Assembly (NCBI GenBank): GCA_030035585.1
Contig: CM057472.1
Span: 93,865,601 to 93,929,600 of the forward strand
Direction of reading: 5' to 3'
From: Dugong dugon
Lineage: Eukaryota; Chordata; Mammalia; Sirenia; Dugongidae
Length of the DNA stretch: 64,000 bases
The translations under genes and the position numbers were made by a program. Every line of letters starts with the position of its first letter. Within the stretch, counting starts at the first letter, position 1. Shown here piece by piece: positions 46,711-56,247 of this stretch. Below the pieces are notes generated by a model, which worked only from the letters and a program-made list of their open reading frames with translations, did no database searches and had not been told where the DNA came from.

Positions 46711-47052
46711 ATGTTGTTGTTAGCTACCCTCGAGTCAGCCATGAGGGTGTCCCCAAGCACAATGGAACAAAATGCTGCCCCTTCCCGTGCCATCCCCATG
46801 GTAGGTTACAGGTCTGATAGTTGTGATCCATAGAATTTTTATTTGCTGGTTTTCACAAGTAGATTGATTGCCTGGCTTTTCTTCCTGGTCTGTCTTAGTC
46901 TGGAAGCTCTGCTGAAACCTGTTTGGTATCATGGCAACAAGCAGGCCTCCACCGACAGATGGGTGATGACTGTGCATGAGATGCATTGGCTGGAAATCGA
47001 ACCCAGGTCTCCCGTATGGAAGGTGAGAATTCTACCACTGAACCACCAATGC
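46711..47052 (-). mobile_element. Composite SINE: tRNA-Gly head + RTE 5' body + RTE 3' tail
   Basis: Read on the minus strand: a 70-base tRNA-Gly-like head (47052-46983). Next comes a ~150-base body that matches the RTE 5' UTR (shared with 53174-53330 and 22180-22260: gtttcagcagagcttccaga, gactaagacagac, 'aggcaatctac'). The end (46790-46711) matches the RTE 3' end (gcattttgttcc..., cgagggtagctaacaacaac). This is the architecture of a tRNA gene fused to an internally deleted LINE, as in ruminant Bov-tA with BovB. Length 342 bp. It is distinct from the AfroSINEs here, which have a different head. Confidence 0.75.
46983..47052 (-). pseudogene. tRNA-Gly-like sequence (SINE head), anticodon position TCC
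   Basis: The minus strand follows tRNA-Gly closely: acceptor arms GCATTGG and CCAATGC pair perfectly, the A-box (tggttcagtggtagaa) and B-box (gggttcgattt) are intact, and the T stem pairs. The anticodon stem has two mismatches (CTCAC against ACGGG) and the loop reads CTTCCAT, so the anticodon would be TCC where the common gene has GCC. It is fused to RTE-derived sequence without a T-run terminator, so it is a SINE promoter relic, not a working tRNA gene. Confidence 0.8.
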
Positions 47053-47454
47053 CTGAGGGAAGTGTCCTTTACATGAGGTGGGAGCTCTCCAGTTTCCACC
47101 ATATGCATTCATCTTCTGTTATTTTCCTCCTTACGTTGAGGCTGAAGATTATAAAAAGAGAAGACACAAAGTTAATGACTAGCAATTTAAAAAAAGCAAA
47201 AAAAGATAATTCAGTATTTCTAGCCTCAGTGATCCTTTCTATAATCATTATCAAGACCAAGAATCCCTTATTCTTGGCTTAAGAAATATTACCAAATGGT
47301 TCAACATTAATATTGCTTGAACTTGGCATCATCAATTAATTAAAGGTAAGGTTTTGCTCTCTAGAGAATTTAGTAAATTGCATGTAATTACCCTGCTGTG
47401 TATGTGTCGGTGGAAAAAACAAAATTACTGCATAAAGAGGCAAGAGATGATAGC

Positions 47455-47560
47455 TTCAACTAAGTTCTGTCTCTGTCAATCTGAGCAAATCACTTAACAC
47501 CAACCTATTTCCCCATCAGTTAAATAAGAATAACAAAAGAGATTTCATAACCTTCTAGGG
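47455..47560 (+). mobile_element. MIR SINE fragment, sense
   Basis: Recognised by 'caatctgagcaaatcactta', 'acctatttccccatcagtta' and 'aataagaataacaaaagaga', the MIR core and 3' region in a worn form. Confidence 0.65.
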
Positions 47561-47605
47561 ATGCCTTTGATCTTAAAAAATAAGACAGATGGAATGCACA
47601 TATTT

Positions 47606-47636
47606 GGAGGGAGGGAGAAGGGAGGGAAGTGAGGGA
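47606..47636 (+). repeat. GGGA-rich purine tract
   Basis: About 30 bases of GGGA/GAAGGGA. Low complexity. Confidence 0.75.
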
Positions 47637-47639
47637 ATC

Positions 47640-48289
47640 TTAAACTGTGTATCAGATTCTGCTGGATTTAGTCATGCTATCTGCATTTAATAGCAGAATC
47701 AACACTGAGAATCTTTACCAGTATCTTGGCTTGTCAAATCTGTACTAAGCAGAATACTCAGACTTATCTGATTGCATCTAGACTCAGGTGGACAAGTACC
47801 AAATTCCCAAACAAGATCAAAGATTTTTTTTTCCTCTTTTTTAGGCATAGTGCCATATACAAGGCCAGACAATTTCCACCCTACCCCACTTTTTTTTTTT
47901 TAACTCTAATGTTTATCACCTCAGTATTACAGAGAGATAGCAACATTCTAAGTCTAACACGTATGAGCTCACTGTTGAAGCCTGTCTGGGAGAGTGGGGA
48001 ATGCATGCATATGGACATTTAAAGGATATTTTTGAACAGTGTATTTCTTCCATCTGAAAAAAAAAGCCTTTATAAAATAAGAAAATACATATTGCCTTGA
48101 CTCCTACAACTTGAGCATCTTTACATTATGGTGCCATGGGCTTTGGGCTCTTTAGATCATCCCTTGATTACACAGAAGTCAAAAATCAAACTTGGGAAAG
48201 CAATTAGTTACTTTCTAGCACCTCATATAACCTTTTATCTGGTTTTGATTTTCTGAGGCTCTCCTAAATTGAAGATGGTCCAATATTCT
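47640..48289. other. Unique non-coding DNA
   Basis: Nothing recognised except T and A homopolymer runs (47889-47901; 48058-48066). Confidence 0.5.
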
Positions 48290-48752
48290 TTGCTACTTCT
48301 TCCTTTGAAAAGTGGGGCTTATTTCCCTTCCCCCTAAACTGGGCTGAATCCCTGACTTGCTTTGAGAGACTGGAGCAGAAGTGAAGCTACATAACTCACA
48401 AGGCTTAGCCTTAAGAAAGAATGTTCATCCTTCCTAGAACACGCCTTCTTTTAACCCAACCACCACGCTGTGAAGAAGCCCAAGTAGCCACATAAAGAAA
48501 ACCAGGTGAAGAGTTGAGGATCAGTTAGACTCCCAGTCAGTATCCAGAACCACCTGCCAGGTATGTGAATGAGGCCTTTTTGGACCTTTTTGTCCTCGCA
48601 ATGCCTGCGCTGATACCACATGCAGCAAAAAACCCACACAATTGAGCCCTGCTCACCTTTCTGATCCACAGAATCATGAACAAATAAAATAGTTGTTGTT
48701 ATAGGCCACTAAGTTCATAAGTAGTTTCTTGCACAGCAAAAGATAACTGAAA
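48290..48752 (+). mobile_element. LTR-like remnant, MaLR/ERVL type (tentative)
   Basis: The end 'aataaaatagttgttgttat' followed by 'ccactaagttcataagtagt' and 'agcaaaagataactgaaaca' is the typical terminus of mammalian MaLR-like LTRs. An AATAAA lies at 48684-48689. The upstream body is consistent in length, but I cannot define its 5' end or a target duplication. Confidence 0.45.
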
Positions 48753-48778
48753 CACTCCTCAAAACATCTAATTGAGAC

Positions 48779-49066
48779 TTGTGGGAAATGAGTCGCAAGA
48801 GTCCTATTTTCATTTCTATAAATGTGGATGGTAATTCAGCTTTGCTTCCTCCTGATGGATCTCCTCAAGAGATGGATGATCCCCACAAGCTCCTTATTAA
48901 ACTTAAGATAGAGCTGGTCCAAAGACATCCTCCAGTTGTGAAGGATGAGTTTGCTTTTATTGACTCAATCATTGAAAAAGGCATACTCATGTTCTTATGT
49001 GAAATAGATTCTTTTGAGAGCAAAAGTATTTGTGAGGGGGTCATCTCAGTCATTTCCAAAGAGTAG
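48779..49066 (+). pseudogene. Unrecognised 95-codon open frame, possible retropseudogene piece
   Basis: An open frame beginning MWEMSRKSPIFIS, with a more protein-like composition than other frames here (DDPHKLLIKLKIELVQRHPP; DEFAFIDSIIEKGILMF; EIDSFESKSICEGVIS). It lies outside recognised repeats, between an LTR-like remnant and an AfroSINE. After the TAG at 49064-49066 the same frame continues with sensible codons (LISKGPLWTYLPSHDEDTQS) to about 49200. That suggests a longer ancient coding sequence with a premature stop. I do not recognise the protein. No intron signals or poly(A) tail are clear. It could also be chance. Confidence 0.35.
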
Positions 49067-49300
49067 CTCATTTCCAAAGGTCCTCTTTGGACTTATCTGC
49101 CGTCACATGATGAGGACACACAAAGTGAGCAGCCCTATTTTCTTAAAGATTCTTTTATAGCCATTAAAGAAGTAAGAAGCCAGTCTAAAATGTTAAGTCA
49201 AATAAAAGGAGTACAAAGCACAACAAAGATGTGCAACAACTTCGTGAACTCAAGCATTCTTTAGCAGTAGCCAATAAATGAATCCCATAATTATCTTTCT

Positions 49301-49465
49301 GAAACTCTGGTGGCATAGTGGTTAAGAGCTACAGCTGCTAACCAAAAGGTCAGCAGTTCGAATTCACCAGGCACTCCTTGGAAACCCTATGGGGCAGTTC
49401 TACTCTGTCCTGTAGGGTCGCTATGAGTCGGAATCGACTGAACGGCAGCGGGTTTGGTTTTTTTC
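49301..49465 (+). mobile_element. AfroSINE, young-looking subfamily, sense
   Basis: The best-preserved AfroSINE of the window: A-box region 'tggcatagtggttaagagct', B-box 'gtcagcagttcgaattcacc', body 'ggaaaccctatggggcagtt', then 'gggtcgctatgagtcggaat' and a T-rich end 'gggtttggtttttttctttg'. The tail sequence matches the RTE 3' end in its first ~25 bases. Confidence 0.93.
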
Positions 49466-50468
49466 TTTGGTTTTCATATGAAAGTTTCAATGGAGAATAA
49501 AACACACACAGGGTGCAGGTAGAAATTCAGGGTGTAACTTCCCCCGCCCCAAAACAGTATTTTCAGCTTACATTGGTGGCATCTGTGTTCACCAACTCAA
49601 AGTGTACTTGAAAGTGAATGGAAATACATTCACATATATAGAAGAAGCCACAAGTCTGAGCGGGCTGATTTAAAAGTAGGGTTTTTAGTTAATAGTTATA
49701 TTTGGCATAATGTTGACATCTACATCATTGTGGAAACTGTGGTTTTGAAATTATGTAGCTTCTATATTGTAAATCACCTTACTCTGCAAAACCCTTGGAG
49801 TGACAATACTTTTAAAGTAGGTTTTAGATATTCACCATGTCTTGTAAATAATGGAAAATAGAATCATTTATAAGCCAGAAGGCTGAGGCACAAATAGACA
49901 TTTAAACATTTGACACAATGAGTTGGTGGTAGGTGCCAGGGCAGACTTAAGGGTGTTTCTAACAATTCATATTCTCCCACTCTATTAGATCTCAAAAATT
50001 ACTCCCCAGTCAGTCATTTCTGACTATAAACAGTGCAACTGTTGGTTGATGACTATAAAAGACTTCCTTATTCCTTCCTTCTACCAAGTAATAAACCATT
50101 TTATCCTCAACACCCTGTGTGCTGAAATTCTTCTGTCTTTTGTCACTAACAAAACTGGAGTTAAAATCAAGGGTATAATTAGTCTTGGGTAATCCTTTAG
50201 TTATAAAGTAAAATATAACACCTGAAAGAGAAAGAAAATTTCAGCCTAGGTTTTACTTTTTTATGCTTTAATTTGCTGATAATGAATTAAATTAAAATTC
50301 CATTCCAAACAACACAGCACTTAGTTTTGCTGCCTAGGAATGCTTTACCTTAAGAATTTATAACAACACATAACTTTTAGGAACATTTACTGTGTACCAA
50401 TTCCTTTCCATGCTTTTTTGTCCCTCATTAGTTACTAACAAAACAGACCAAAAAAAAAAAAAAAAAAA
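49466..50468. other. Non-coding DNA; LTR-like end possible
   Basis: No gene. At 50057-50150 a TATAAAA is followed 35 bp later by AATAAA and then a T/C-rich stretch, the order found at the end of an LTR, but I see no second landmark to confirm it. An A-run lies at 50451-50468. Confidence 0.4.
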
Positions 50469-50495
50469 TTGCTGTCGCGTTGATTCTTACTCATG
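50469..50495 (-). mobile_element. AfroSINE, tail piece (split by RTE copy E)
   Basis: The 27 bases match the antisense AfroSINE tail (gctgtcgcgttgattcttac then tcatg). The rest of the same SINE resumes at 53364 beyond the RTE. Both pieces carry CTCATG at the junction (50490-50495; 53364-53369). Confidence 0.65.
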
Positions 50496-53363
50496 TTGCT
50501 AGTTGTTGGGTGCCATTGAGTCACTTCCAACTAAAAGCGACCGTATGTGCAAAAGAAAGAAACACTGCCTAGTCTTGCACCATCCTCACAACCATTGCTA
50601 TGCCTGAGCCAATCATTACAGTCAGTGTGTCAGTCTATCTTGCTGAGTATCTTGTTGAGGATTTTCCTCTCGTTCCCTGACCCTCTACTTTGCTAAGCAT
50701 GATGTCCTTCTCCAGGGACTGGTCCTTGCTTATACCATGTCCAAAGTACTTGAGACGCAGTCTCCCATCCTTGATTCTAAGGAGCATTCTGGTTGTAATT
50801 CTTTCAAGACAGATTCGTTCGTTCCTCTGGTGGTACATGGTATATTCAGTATTCTTCACCAACACCATAATTCAAAGGCATCAATTCTTCTTTGGTCTTC
50901 CTTATTCATTATCCAAGTTTGTCATGCATATGAGGGGACTGAAAATACCATGACTTGGGTCAGGCACTGCTAACCAGAAAGCTAGCAGTGCGAATCCACC
51001 AGCTGCTCCTTGGAAATGCTATGGGACAGCACTACTCTGTCCTATAGGGTTGTTATGAGTCGGAATTGATTCGATGCAACGGGTTTCACTCAGGAGCACT
51101 TTAGTTCTCAAAGCGACATCGTTGCTTTTAACACTTTAAAGAGGTCTGCAGAAGATTTGCCCAATGCAATACTTCTTTGATTTCTTGACTGCTGCTTCCC
51201 TTGGCATTGATTGTAGATCCAAGTGAAATGAAATCCCTGGCAACTTCAATCTTTTCTCCATTTATCATGATGTTGCTTTTTGGTCCATTTGTGAGGATTT
51301 TTGTTTTCCTTACGTTGAGGTACAATCCATACTGAAGGCTATAGTCTTTGATCTTCATCAGTAAGTGCTTCAGGTCCTCTTCACTTTCAGCAAGCAAGAT
51401 TGTGCCATCTGCATAATGCAGGTTGTTAATGAGTCTTCCTGTAATCCTGATGTCATGTTCTTCATATAGTGTAGCTTCTGGGGTTATTTCTCAACATACA
51501 GATTAAATAAGTATGGTTAAAGGATACAATCCTAATGACACCTTTCCTGATTTTTAGGCTATGCAGTATCCCCTTGTTTTGTTTGGATGACTCCCACTTG
51601 TTCTATGCATATGTTCCTTATGAGCACAATTAAGTGTTCTGGAATTCCCATATCCATAATTTGTTATGATCCACATAGTCGAATGCCTTTGAATAGTCAA
51701 TAAAACACAATAAACATCTTTCTACTATTTTCTGCTTTCAGCCAAGATCCATCTGACATCAGCAATGATATCCCTCATTCCACATCCTCTTCTGAATCTG
51801 ACTTGAACTTCTGGCAGTTCCCTGTCAATGTACTGCTGCAATCGTTTTTGAATGATAATCAGCAAAATTTTACTTGAGTGTGATATTAATGATACTGTTA
51901 GATAATTTCTACATTCTGTTGGATCACCTTTCTTTGGAATGGATGCCCATGTTGATCTCTTCCAGTCAGTTGACAAGGAAGCTGTCTTGACATAGACAAA
52001 TGAGCACTTCCAACTCTGCATCCCTTTGTTGAAACATCTCAATTGGAATTCCTTCAATTCCTGGAGTCTTTTTTGTCAATGCCTTCAGTGTAGCTTGAGC
52101 TTCTTCCTTCAGTACCATAGGTTCTTGATTGTATGTTACCTCCTGAAATGGTTGAACGTTGACCAATTCTTTTTGGTACGGTGACTCTGTGTATTCCTTC
52201 TATCTTCTTTTGATGCTTCCTGTGTCATTGAATAATTTTCCCCTAGAATCCTTCAGTATTGTACCTATTGAATTTTTTCTTTAGTTCTTTCAGCTTGAGA
52301 AATGCCAAGCATATTCTTCCCTTTTGGTTTTCTATCTCCAGGTCTTTGCACATTTTATTGTAATACTTTACTTTGCCTTCTCAAACATCCCTAAAGTATG
52401 GTCTTTCATCTTTAGTGTTCAGTGTATCAAATCTATTCTTGAGCTGGTCTCTAAATTCAGGTGGTATTCAAGGTGGTGTTTTGGTTCTCGTGGACTTGCC
52501 GTAATTTTCTTCAGCTTCAACTTGAACTTGCGTGAGAAGTTGATGTTTTGTTAGTCTATTTGATTCCTGTGTATTCCGTGCCATTTTTGTTGTTGAAAGG
52601 GTATTTGTAATGAAGAAATCATTGGTCTTGCAAAATTCTATCGTGCAATCTCCAGCGTCGTTTCTATCACCAGTATGATATTTTGTAATTTCCAATTCTT
52701 CTTTGTTTCCAACTTTCACATTCCAATTGCCAATAATTATCAATATATCTTGGTTGCATATTTGGTCAATTTCAGACTGCAGAAGTTAGTAAAAATCTTC
52801 AGTTTCCTCATCTTTGGCATTAGTGATTGGTGCATAAATTTGCATAATAGTCATATTTCAGCTCAGTAATGCCTAGGATATCAATGTTTATGCTGTTCAT
52901 TTCATTTTTGATGATTTACAGTTTTCCTAGATTCATACTTCATACATTCCATGTTCCGATTATCAATGGATATTTACAGCTGTTTCTTCTCATTTTGAGT
53001 CGTGCCACCTCAGCAAATGAAGGTCCTGAAAACTTATTTCACCCAGGTCACTCTACTTTGAGGAGGCAGCTCTTACCCAATTGTATTTTGAATGCCTTCC
53101 AACCTGAGGGGCTCGTCTTCTGGCACTATACCAGACTATGTTCCACCACTATTCATAAGGTTATCACTGGCTAATTTTTTCAGCAGTAGACCGCCAGGTC
53201 CTTTTTCCTAGTCTGTCTTAGTCTGAAAGCCCCGCTGAAACCCGTCCACTATGAATGACCATGCTGGTTTTTGAAATACTGGCGACATAGCTTCAGACAT
53301 CACAGCAGCATGGAAGCCACCACGATGCGACAAACTGATAGATGTGTGGGTGACCTCACCTTC
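50496..53363 (-). mobile_element. RTE copy E: near full-length, minus strand, inside an AfroSINE
   Basis: From the 3' end (ttgctagttgttgggtgcca) to a full 5' UTR ending at 53363, 2.87 kb including a 120-bp AfroSINE. This is the only RTE here with both ends. Coding pieces: endonuclease 52468-52743 (MIIIGNWNVKVGNKEELEIT), RT fingers 51725-52057 (ASIPKKGDPTECRNYLTVSL; PEVQVRFRRGCGMRDIIADV), and the catalytic box at 51404-51415, which reads YADG instead of YADD. Then LMKIKDYSLQYGLYLNVRK (51128-51397). Multiple frameshifts. Its 5' UTR (52950-53363) matches the 5' UTR of copy F. Confidence 0.88.
50969..51090 (+). mobile_element. AfroSINE, 5' truncated, nested in RTE copy E
   Basis: Starts at 'tgctaaccagaaagctagca', inside the tRNA-like head, and ends 'gattcgatgcaacgggtttc'. 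RTE sequence is continuous across it (caggcac / actcaggagcac). The RTE is on the opposite strand. Being inside the RTE, it is younger than it. Confidence 0.85.
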
Positions 53364-53540
53364 CTCATGGAGGTTTCAAAATCCTTTCAGAGTAGAACTG
53401 CACTCCATAAGATTTTCAATGGCTGTAACATTGTGGAAGTAGATTATCAGGCCTTTCTTTCATAGCACTCTGAGTAGATTAAAGCCATAAAACTTTTGTT
53501 TACTTGTTGAGCACAAACTGTTTCTGCCACCCAGGTACTT
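53364..53540 (-). mobile_element. AfroSINE, body and head (continuation)
   Basis: The remaining part of the SINE split by RTE copy E: 'cagagtagaactgcactcca', 'gattttcaatggctg', 'gaagtagattatcaggcctt', and the head ending 'ctgtttctgccacccaggta'. Older subfamily. Confidence 0.75.
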
Positions 53541-53597
53541 AATTCTTAACAAGAACCCTCTAATTCTTTTAATGTATTTATCTTTGCTTATACTTGA

Positions 53598-53797
53598 GGA
53601 AAACAGCTCTGGTTGCACAATGGTTAAAACACTCAGATGCTAATCAACAGGTCAGGGGTTCCAACCCACCTGGGAAAAAAAGATCTGGCAGTCTGCTCCC
53701 GCATAGATTACAGCCTAGGAAATCCTATGAGGAAATTTTACTGTGTCATATAGGGTCGCTGAGTCAGAACCGACTTGACAGCATACAGCAACAACAT
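53598..53797 (+). mobile_element. AfroSINE, sense
   Basis: 'agctctggttgcacaatggt' (A-box), 'caggtcaggggttccaaccc' (B-box), then a body with 'gatctggcagtctgctcccg' and a tail 'gagtcagaaccgacttgaca' followed by 'gcaacaac'. Its B-box is shifted by one base from the usual gttcgaatcc, so it is probably silent. Confidence 0.88.
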
Positions 53798-53819
53798 TCT
53801 TCAGGAACCTGAATCTTCA

Positions 53820-53940
53820 CAAGTTCAAGTAACTTGCCTAAATTACATTAAATAAGGACAGGGTTGAGATTTGAAGCTAGGCCTGGCTGACTTCAGAGCT
53901 TGCTTTCCTAACCCTTGCATTTACTGCTTTCCCACTGCTG
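53820..53940 (-). mobile_element. MIR SINE fragment, antisense
   Basis: 'caagtaacttgcctaaatta', 'gggttgagatttgaagctag', 'gcctggctgacttcagagct' and 'cctaacccttgcatttactg' follow the antisense MIR core and tRNA-like half. Confidence 0.75.
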
Positions 53941-54573
53941 GGTAGCAAAACTGTAAACCACCAAGGATCTCCAAGTTTAATCAATAAAGGATACCATTTT
54001 ATTCCACTTAAGAAAAACCAGGCAAGTTAAAAAAGGATCATTGATTTCTTAGGATAACTTGAAAATATCTGAAAATGAATAACTATAAAGAAGGAATTAT
54101 AAAGTCATTGAGAAAGTGATTCTAAGTAATTTGGAGATATACTTTCGAAGTACAATTTCCGTAATCATTTTTGCAGCATTAGTGTGACTATATTTGAACA
54201 CAGATATATTTTCTGTGTAATTTCATAAGATCATATGGAAATGCCACGTGATGGAAGAGTTCAAGCCTGCTTATAGAAACCCCATTAACCCTGTCTCCAG
54301 CCCCACCATGCCTCTACAGACATCACCGCAACAAGCAACAATGCAGCTCCATCGTGGTGCTGACCTCCTTATTTATCCCTAGGGCTAAAAGCCACTTCTG
54401 TATTTGACATCATCATATATTTTTCTCTTGGATATTTTAGAAATGATTGGATTAATCTAGGAAAATTTCAATTGGGCATGTCAGAAATTCTGGTACCTTC
54501 AGACACTTGAAGAAAATAGAGAGGCTTTGTGGAATATGACTGGCCTGGTGAGCTCTCTTTCTCTTGTTCTCTC

Positions 54574-54578
<5 letters not shown>
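53941..54578. other. Unique non-coding DNA
   Basis: No gene or repeat recognised. Confidence 0.5.
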
Positions 54579-54579
<1 letters not shown>

Positions 54580-54614
<35 letters not shown>

Positions 54615-54690
54615 ACGTGAGAACACGTGCACACGTGCGTGTGCATGCACACCTGTTTGCACACTTGCACATGCATGCACGAGTTTATGT
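54580..54690. repeat. (TG)n tract followed by alternating purine-pyrimidine DNA
   Basis: A perfect (TG)n run of about 33 bases (54580-54612) leads into 'cacgtgagaacacgtgcaca', 'cgtgcgtgtgcatgcacacc' and 'cacatgcatgcacgag'. Nearly 100 bases thus alternate purine and pyrimidine. Frames on both strands here (54452-54753) are low-complexity artefacts. Confidence 0.92.
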
Positions 54691-56234
54691 CTCTATCTGA
54701 AGTGGACACTTGTCCTTGTTTGCCCCTTTAATTGCTTCTCATCAGCAACATGAGCTATTATTCATCAGCCTCTTCTTATTGTCATTGCTGAGAAGTAGAG
54801 CATCCAGCTGTGAGTTTCTAGCACTTGGTGTTTATAACCACAATTGTATTGCTTTTTTGATGAAAGCCAAAAAAACAAAAGAATAGAATGTGGGAACCTA
54901 TTAACTGAAAAGAAGAGACATCCATTTGGGTGAGAGAATATAGCCCAGCTCATAATGAGTAAGTCAAGGAAAAAAAGATCCCAGATACTTAGTTAAAAGT
55001 ATATTATAGTAAACATAGTCGCCTACACTGAACATTAACATGGTTGTAGTGTACTGTTATTCTCAGCCCTCATCCAAATTTTGACACGTGTTCCAAGACT
55101 AAGAGGCTTTAGTATGTCTCTGTATTATCTAAACATCACCCAAACACTTGTCTCCAGCCCTACTCCCATCCTTACACCCAAACTCACCAATGAAATTGTG
55201 TCAGCGTGCATCAGTCCTTGATCAAATGGATTTATTTGGTGCAATATGCCAATACCAGGCTTGCTGTGTGCATTTACCAATGCTACAATGTCTACTTTTA
55301 CTTTACTGATTGGGACACAGAGTTCTGCAGTCATTTCTAGCTGCTTGGTTGCTCAGTACTGAGGTACTGGTTTAAGTACTCATGACCCAAAAAGGCAACT
55401 GTCAGAGTACTTAGTGTCTCACAAAGTGAGAGGAAAATATGGAACTTGTCATCGTGCTTGATACAAAATAAGAACTCCAAGAGTACATGTAGAAAACAGA
55501 AGGATTTATGAATGAGCAAATAGAAATTCATCTTCTTTGTTCTTGGATGGGGGAAAGAAATGAAAGTAGGGAAGAATAGGAATGGATACTTTTGAGAACT
55601 GCAGTTTTGGAAGATCAGAAAATCAGCTCTAAGAAGGTAAAAATGTTTGAAGAAATGACATATAAGAAGCATTCCTTAGATCCCTTATAATTGACCTCTT
55701 TTGACTCCTTAATATCATGGATAGTGTATACTATTTCTAGTATATCTACCTCTAGTAATGATGCATTTGTTGATAACTCAGCTAAGTGTCTGTGAAAAGA
55801 TAGGCAGAACTTCTCTGTTTAAATGAGTTTTGCCAACTTAAAATTTAAAAAGTGGTTGGGAAGTAAATAGCCCTGTGCTTTAAATACTTTAAAAGGTCAG
55901 CACAATGCTAAGTGTTAGCAAACATTTGTTTCTATAAATTTCTACCAACTTCAGTGCACTCAAATATATTTTATCTCAGCTAACTCTTAAGTAACATGAT
56001 GAGATAAGTGTAACAAATATGCATATCTTGTAATATGAATGAGGAAACTAGGCAGCAAGAACTTTGGAAATATGGGTTGTGTTAGGGTACAATGACAGGT
56101 AAAATATGAGTTGTACTCTGTTACTGATTAGCAGGATTAATAGGTGGTGAAAAATAAATTAACCTTCAGAAGTATCTGAGGACACTTTAAACACAAGAGT
56201 TTTTGCTATTCAGGTGTTTGCAACCACAACAATA
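54691..56234. other. Unique non-coding DNA
   Basis: 1.5 kb without recognisable genes or elements. The 69-codon frame at 55125-55334 (-) has a somewhat protein-like composition but no match I recognise. MIR-like words occur around 56030 (gaatgaggaaactaggcagc) but are too few to call. Confidence 0.5.
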
Positions 56235-56247
56235 AAATAAATGACAA

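Noticed and set aside
46983..47052. A functional tRNA-Gly gene
   Set aside because: The anticodon stem has two mismatches, no T-run terminator follows, and it is continuous with RTE-derived SINE sequence.
50057..50150. A solo LTR ending with TATAAAA and AATAAA
   Set aside because: Only two short signals in AT-rich DNA. No TG...CA ends, target duplication or similarity to the other LTRs here could be seen.
54452..54753. Histidine/threonine- and valine/cysteine-rich frames on both strands
   Set aside because: Translation of a (TG)n/(CA)n tract.
55125..55334. A 69-codon minus-strand frame with protein-like composition
   Set aside because: Too short and without any recognised similarity or gene context.
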